Assembly (NCBI GenBank): GCA_937902805.1
Contig: CALEMB010000049.1
Coordinates: 1-23,065, forward strand
DNA from: an uncultured Bacteroidales bacterium
GTDB taxonomy: Bacteria > Bacteroidota > Bacteroidia > Bacteroidales > F082
Length of the DNA stretch: 23,065 nt
Direction of reading: 5' to 3'
The translations under genes were made by a program, and so were the position numbers. The notes under the pieces are model-generated. The model saw only the letters and a list, made by a program, of their open reading frames with translations. It was not told the DNA's origin and made no database searches. Of the stretch, positions 20,201 through 23,065 are shown piece by piece (position 1 is the stretch's first letter; every line of letters starts with the position of its first letter).

Positions 20201-22936
20201 AAGCTCGAATATGACTTTACAGGAGTTCTTCAACGTCTCATTGGCTTGCACCTCGAGTCCGCCATCGGCCGTCATAGTGAAGTTGACAGGGATTTGCTCG
20301 TCCTCGGGACAATCAGCCGAAACAGTGGCCGTGAATTGGCAAATCACCTCTTCATCAACAGCAATAGTACCCACATTAATCGACGGATTGGTGATGTTGA
20401 TATAGCTATTGGCGGAACTCATCGTGACCACGGCATTGTTGGCTTGATAATGGCCTCTGTTCTTGAACTTGGCGGTCACGGTAATCGTTTCACCTGGGAC
20501 AAAACTGCCATCCCACTTCATGCTTTGATAAGCCAATACTGCTTCGTTGGCAGTAACCACGATATTGCCTTCCCAACGATGCTCCCCGTTGACGGCGGCA
20601 TAGTGGAGGGTCAGTTCTGAGCCATCGGCCACACCTTGGGCAATGAGGAACTTGAAACCGCTCACAGTCGTCATGGTCTCAGGGGCCAAAGCATCAAAAC
20701 TACTGGTTTCATCGACAATGATGACATCAGAATTTGTCGAAGTCAAGGTGACGGTGGTGATGCCTGTAGTGGCCTCAGTACCCGTATTCTTGAAATTAAG
20801 ACTCAAATCGATGGTGTCGCCGACATGGGCAAGGGTTGGAGTATAGCTGTCGACCGAAATATAAGGTCCTTCAACGATTGAGGAAGGAATGGTGGTAATA
20901 TAAGGAATGCGTTGGGGAGCGGTCACACAAATGGTGACATTGCAATTCGTATGGACTGGAGTAACTGGGACGTAGGCCCTACCGGAATCGTCCACAAGCG
21001 AGGTACCAATAAGCTCGCCATCCACGCTGATAGCCACGTATGACCCTGCGACGGCGTTCACCTCAAAGGATTCCCAACCTATAGGAAAGACGTGCATGTG
21101 GCTCACGTTGTTGACGGTTGGTTGCACTCGATAAGGCATGATGGAGCCATCGCCCAGCACATGATAGCCTTCCCAATAATACTGAGGGTTGCAATGGACG
21201 CTATAGCCAAGAGCCCTGGCCGCGTTGCCCGCAAGGTTGCCGGCATAAAGGATGGCGCAAACGGTGTTGTAGGCGTCATTTCTCCAAATGGCATCATAAC
21301 TGCCCATTGTGGTCTGTTCATAGGTCGGCATGACGCCAAGCTGACCCGTCGAAAGGTTCGTGTTAACGGTCGTGGCACCCACACCAAAGTAATAGTCGTT
21401 ATACCAAGTCGTGGGAGGGCAGGAACCGATGTATGCATAGGCACCTTTGTTTTCAGCACGAGTCAGCACTTCTCCGTAACAGGGGGATTCATTATAGCCC
21501 CAGTTTCCGGTTCTGCAGCAGTTTCCCATGGCAAGGAAATACTTGTGCTCATTGGTCAGGTTGTTGACATTTTCAACGGAAAAAAGCGGGTCTAACCAGG
21601 CTGTCTCGCTACCATGGGCCGTGTAGTTGGCGAAGCCTACACCAGAGTTCAGATACGTGTAACAATTGTCAAAGATGCCGTGACTGAACTCATGGACGTT
21701 GTTAAAGCCGTGTTCTGTATTGTAGTAATAGTTGGTGGCATACCAAACGGTAGGACGGCCAACGATAACGTCCCAACCCGTATTGTCGTAACCGGCCACA
21801 AAAAGCGCATTGTTCAAATAGCTCGGGTCGGGCATGGTGTATTGTTCGTATTCCATGCCTTTGTTGAGCATAGCCGTCATTTCATCGACGGTCTCAGCAG
21901 AAAGACGGCTGTGGAACATATCCGGGAACTGGTCGCCGTCAACACTGGAGTAGTAAAGGTCGGTAACGAAGCCCGTCTTGGTTCCAATGCCCGAATTCAC
22001 CACCTGGGCTTGGTCGCCCATAATCATCAGGAAGGTCGGCGCATCTTGGGCATATTTTTCTTGGATGAAGCTCTGGATTTCCTCAGCAGTAGTGCCGATG
22101 ACATCGGTATAATTCACATCCACATAAATGCCTTTCAAGGTCTTCCAAGCCACCCAATTCTGGATGCAATTCTCGAACATACGGTTGGCAATGACCAACA
22201 TCTTCACGGGAGCGGTCAACAGGTCAGGGTGGTCTTCGTACACCCCTCTGACAACTTGACCGTTAAACAGTTGGTCGTAAACGCCAGTGAAATAAGGGCT
22301 GTAGGTCTTCACCAGCAGGTCTTTCGTGGCTCGGGCATCGGCACCGTCGAAGCTCACTTCCACTTCGATGTCGTTGAACACACGGATGGTGTTGCTGAAC
22401 GGGTCGTAGCTGACAGGTTCAAGGGTCATCTGACCTACACGAACGCCACGCATTGTGCCTTCAACGCCGACGCGGGCCACGGGTTCCGAGCGGAGACCAC
22501 GGGCTTGATAGGCGGCTTCATTGTAGGCGAAAGGAACGTTTTCGGGGTTCTCGTCTTTAAAAACGTCGGGTTGGCGAGGCGACAGTCTATGAATGCCGTA
22601 ATCCTCAAGACGGTAATCCGTTGTGGAATAACTCGTCACACGGATGGTGGGCGTAGCGCCAAACGGTATGGCAATCAGCTGGTTCACCACCGGGATTTGA
22701 GGCTCGCCCTCGTTGCCGCCGATGACGGTGTTGGGCATAGTGAGCGTTGAGAATACGCCACGCTCGCTTTGCAGCTCACGAGCCTCAATGCCTGAGAACG
22801 AGAACGAGGCCTTCAGCCCCGTCATATCGCTTTTTACACATGCTGCCTTGTCGGTCGAACGCAGCGTGATATTACGCTGTGCCATAGCACTCAGGCTGAA
22901 TGCTATGGCACAAAGGACTAATATATGTTTTTTCAT
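17279..22936 (-). CDS. T9SS-exported gingipain K-like C25 cysteine protease
   Basis: This 1885-residue surface protease starts at ATG 22936 (MKKHILVLCAIAFSLSAMAQ signal peptide). Order: gingipain propeptide (~20-225); C25 catalytic domain (~245-600) with His441 (NYTAHGSETAW) and Cys474 (GNCCRTG), 33 residues apart as in gingipains; Ig-like domain (~601-685); two CARDB-like segments (~690-895); a GDGWNG-type domain (~905-1002); then two tandem pairs, each an InlB-B-like repeat (~1008-1080, ~1260-1330) plus a beta-sandwich (~1090-1250, ~1335-1512); a GGYYLISVPF-type region (~1523-1700); and a type A T9SS sorting domain (~1820-1885). Segments such as MGSYDA, AGNLA and YYWEGYHVLGDGSIMPYR are strongly Kgp-like. 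Thr439 and Asp514 align with the Kgp lysine-pocket residues. It lies 22 bases after another T9SS gene. Confidence 0.94.
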   Translation of the reverse strand: MKKHILVLCAIAFSLSAMAQRNITLRSTDKAACVKSDMTGLKASFSFSGIEARELQSERGVFSTLTMPNTVIGGNEGEPQIPVVNQLIAIPFGATPTIRVTSYSTTDYRLEDYGIHRLSPRQPDVFKDENPENVPFAYNEAAYQARGLRSEPVARVGVEGTMRGVRVGQMTLEPVSYDPFSNTIRVFNDIEVEVSFDGADARATKDLLVKTYSPYFTGVYDQLFNGQVVRGVYEDHPDLLTAPVKMLVIANRMFENCIQNWVAWKTLKGIYVDVNYTDVIGTTAEEIQSFIQEKYAQDAPTFLMIMGDQAQVVNSGIGTKTGFVTDLYYSSVDGDQFPDMFHSRLSAETVDEMTAMLNKGMEYEQYTMPDPSYLNNALFVAGYDNTGWDVIVGRPTVWYATNYYYNTEHGFNNVHEFSHGIFDNCYTYLNSGVGFANYTAHGSETAWLDPLFSVENVNNLTNEHKYFLAMGNCCRTGNWGYNESPCYGEVLTRAENKGAYAYIGSCPPTTWYNDYYFGVGATTVNTNLSTGQLGVMPTYEQTTMGSYDAIWRNDAYNTVCAILYAGNLAGNAARALGYSVHCNPQYYWEGYHVLGDGSIMPYRVQPTVNNVSHMHVFPIGWESFEVNAVAGSYVAISVDGELIGTSLVDDSGRAYVPVTPVHTNCNVTICVTAPQRIPYITTIPSSIVEGPYISVDSYTPTLAHVGDTIDLSLNFKNTGTEATTGITTVTLTSTNSDVIIVDETSSFDALAPETMTTVSGFKFLIAQGVADGSELTLHYAAVNGEHRWEGNIVVTANEAVLAYQSMKWDGSFVPGETITVTAKFKNRGHYQANNAVVTMSSANSYINITNPSINVGTIAVDEEVICQFTATVSADCPEDEQIPVNFTMTADGGLEVQANETLKNSCKVIFELSDSYGDGWNGNKLIVSFDDGSEAQELTIERGGGALYELEIGHGVHVTLTWHSASMASECSFVVKYDGDMLVYQSSGTPSSGVLYEFDCDCAMVYQTFFVTAVPDDDAHGTVVGSGEFHYGASCTVTATPAEGYLFTNWTQNGEVVSYSVSYSFDVTADVDLVANFVEGLEIGEGGDATSDYLPSYSLYKNTLSEQIYTSEEFGEAGVVTSIAFYNGGTAKTRYYDFYMKNSSKTTFTGNRDWESISDADKVFSGNVTMVANDWTVITLDPPFFYDGVSNVVLVSDDHTTSTSSGLRCRVFDATSQAIRVYSESTNYDPMNTSTYYGTIMDVKNQLRITKSAPSTEPVNITVSVDPVQGGTVTGGGEYTFGETCTLTAAANAGYFFIGWTENDEIISNELEISFVAISDRTFVASFIQATEIGTGETTNNYLPSYSYYNYALSQQIYTPEEIGTAGTISCMAFYNEGAERTRTYDFYLATTEKSSFSSNIDWIAMKEADKVFSGSVTMAANAWTFVVFDTPFEYDGTSNLVVVADDNSGSYNSSPYMACSVYSTSTSQALYSYSSSTNYNPLSPPTTSGATSWNPNANAVLSVKNHLLLGISTPQAPTLPLTINAYSGNGGYYLISVPFEEVDPTAVEHMLDNSYDLYTFDESQDREWMNYKAGSYNLEAGKGYLYANSHDVTLNFAGTPYSGNGEIDLAYTPNAEFAGWNLIGNPFANNASLDIPYYRLNDEGSALKAETENTAVAMMEGVFVQATAANQTATFTAQTRESGQQTIAHIDIMASDNKGTVVDNAIVRFDGGATLGKFQLDANSTKVYFTQENGNYAIVNADDMGEIPVCFKAEKNGHYTLTFNVNNVDMDYLHLVDNKTGADLDLLATSSYSFTSQTTDYANRFKLVFGIGQNEDNFAFVSNGQIILTGVDDNSMMQIIDVTGRIIICRDDVNAVSTSGMVPGVYLLRLINGDNVKTQKIVIE

Positions 22937-22958
22937 CGTAGTGTAGTGTATCAACCGT

Positions 22959-23025
22959 TTATTGTTTCACAAAACGCTGGGTTGTCACCACACCTTCCGA
23001 AGCCGTCTTGATGAGGTAGAGATCG
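22959..23025 (-). CDS. C-terminal end of a T9SS cargo protein (partial)
   Basis: Reading the minus strand from the last genomic base gives DLYLIKTASEGVVTTQRFVK then Gln and TAA (22961-22959). The Y-L-I-K/R ... F-V-K ending is the final strand pair of a type A T9SS sorting domain, like the C-termini of the C25, C10 and M14 proteins in this window. Only 21 codons are present; the 5' part is lost beyond the contig end, where adapter sequence begins at 23026. The 22-base gap to the C25 gene suggests both are in one operon. The catalytic or binding function is unknown. Confidence 0.75.
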
Positions 23026-23065
23026 AGATCGGAAGAGCGTCGTGTAGGGAAAGAGTGTAGATCTC
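23026..23065. other. Illumina adapter sequence (library artefact)
   Basis: From 23026 the sequence starts AGATCGGAAGAGCGTCGTGT and all 40 bases to the end correspond to the reverse complement of the Illumina universal (P5-side) adapter, as I recall it. This is not genomic DNA. It marks a contig end built on a read-through read that was not trimmed. Confidence 0.97.

Noticed and set aside
21614..22750. Long plus-strand ORF (378 codons) antisense to the C25 gene
   Set aside because: It is the complement of clearly conserved C25 coding sequence, His/Val-rich as expected for an antisense shadow, with no domain or start context.

Overview
The window reads as a chromosomal contig end from a member of the Bacteroidales (Bacteroidota), probably a proteolytic gut, rumen or oral lineage. 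The evidence is four C-terminal type IX secretion system (T9SS) sorting domains, TAnnTTTG-type promoter boxes, Bacteroidota-restricted families (DUF6913, DUF4835/PorD, DUF4159), and the bamD-rpoZ-DUF4835-recN gene order. The last 40 bases (23026-23065) match, from memory, the reverse complement of the Illumina universal adapter. They are a library artefact, so genomic sequence ends at 23025.

Layout. Bases 1-426 hold a small repeat and the wreck of a YafQ-type toxin-antitoxin locus, whose toxin has an in-frame TGA in place of a conserved Trp codon. An intact HD-domain phosphohydrolase gene (427-1662) follows. It converges on a second broken toxin-like gene, a vapD homologue with an in-frame TAA (1659-1976, minus). 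Next on the minus strand come a hotdog thioesterase and a PhnP-like metallo-beta-lactamase hydrolase, the latter with a C-terminal tail supplied by an inserted palindromic repeat. A divergent promoter region at about 3440-3505 begins a long plus-strand run: DUF6913 protein, dapA, a T9SS-exported M14 carboxypeptidase, bamD, rpoZ (omega), a clear intrinsic terminator, DUF4835 (porD-like) and recN. recN abuts, with zero spacing, the stop codon of a minus-strand series: argS, rsmE, DUF4159 protein, zinc-ribbon protein and a C10 (streptopain-like) protease. Two well-formed interspersed inverted repeats sit in the gaps of that series. Upstream of argS is a plus-strand fragment resembling the terminal reductase domain of a nonribosomal peptide synthetase. 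The right quarter is one 1885-residue C25 protease gene with strong resemblance to gingipain K, preceded by the last 21 codons of another T9SS cargo gene.

How the genes work together. Three secreted peptidases (C25, M14, C10) carry T9SS sorting domains and lie close to bamD and a porD-like gene, which serve outer-membrane assembly and T9SS function. Residues aligning with the lysine pocket of gingipain K are present in the C25 enzyme. Residues aligning with the basic-residue pocket of carboxypeptidase D are present in the M14 enzyme. Together they suggest a two-step pathway: cut after lysine, then remove the exposed lysine, as proposed for Kgp and CPG70 in Porphyromonas. This is inference from motifs. 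The remaining genes (dapA, argS, rsmE, recN, rpoZ) are housekeeping.

No rRNA, tRNA, CRISPR array or intact mobile element was seen.
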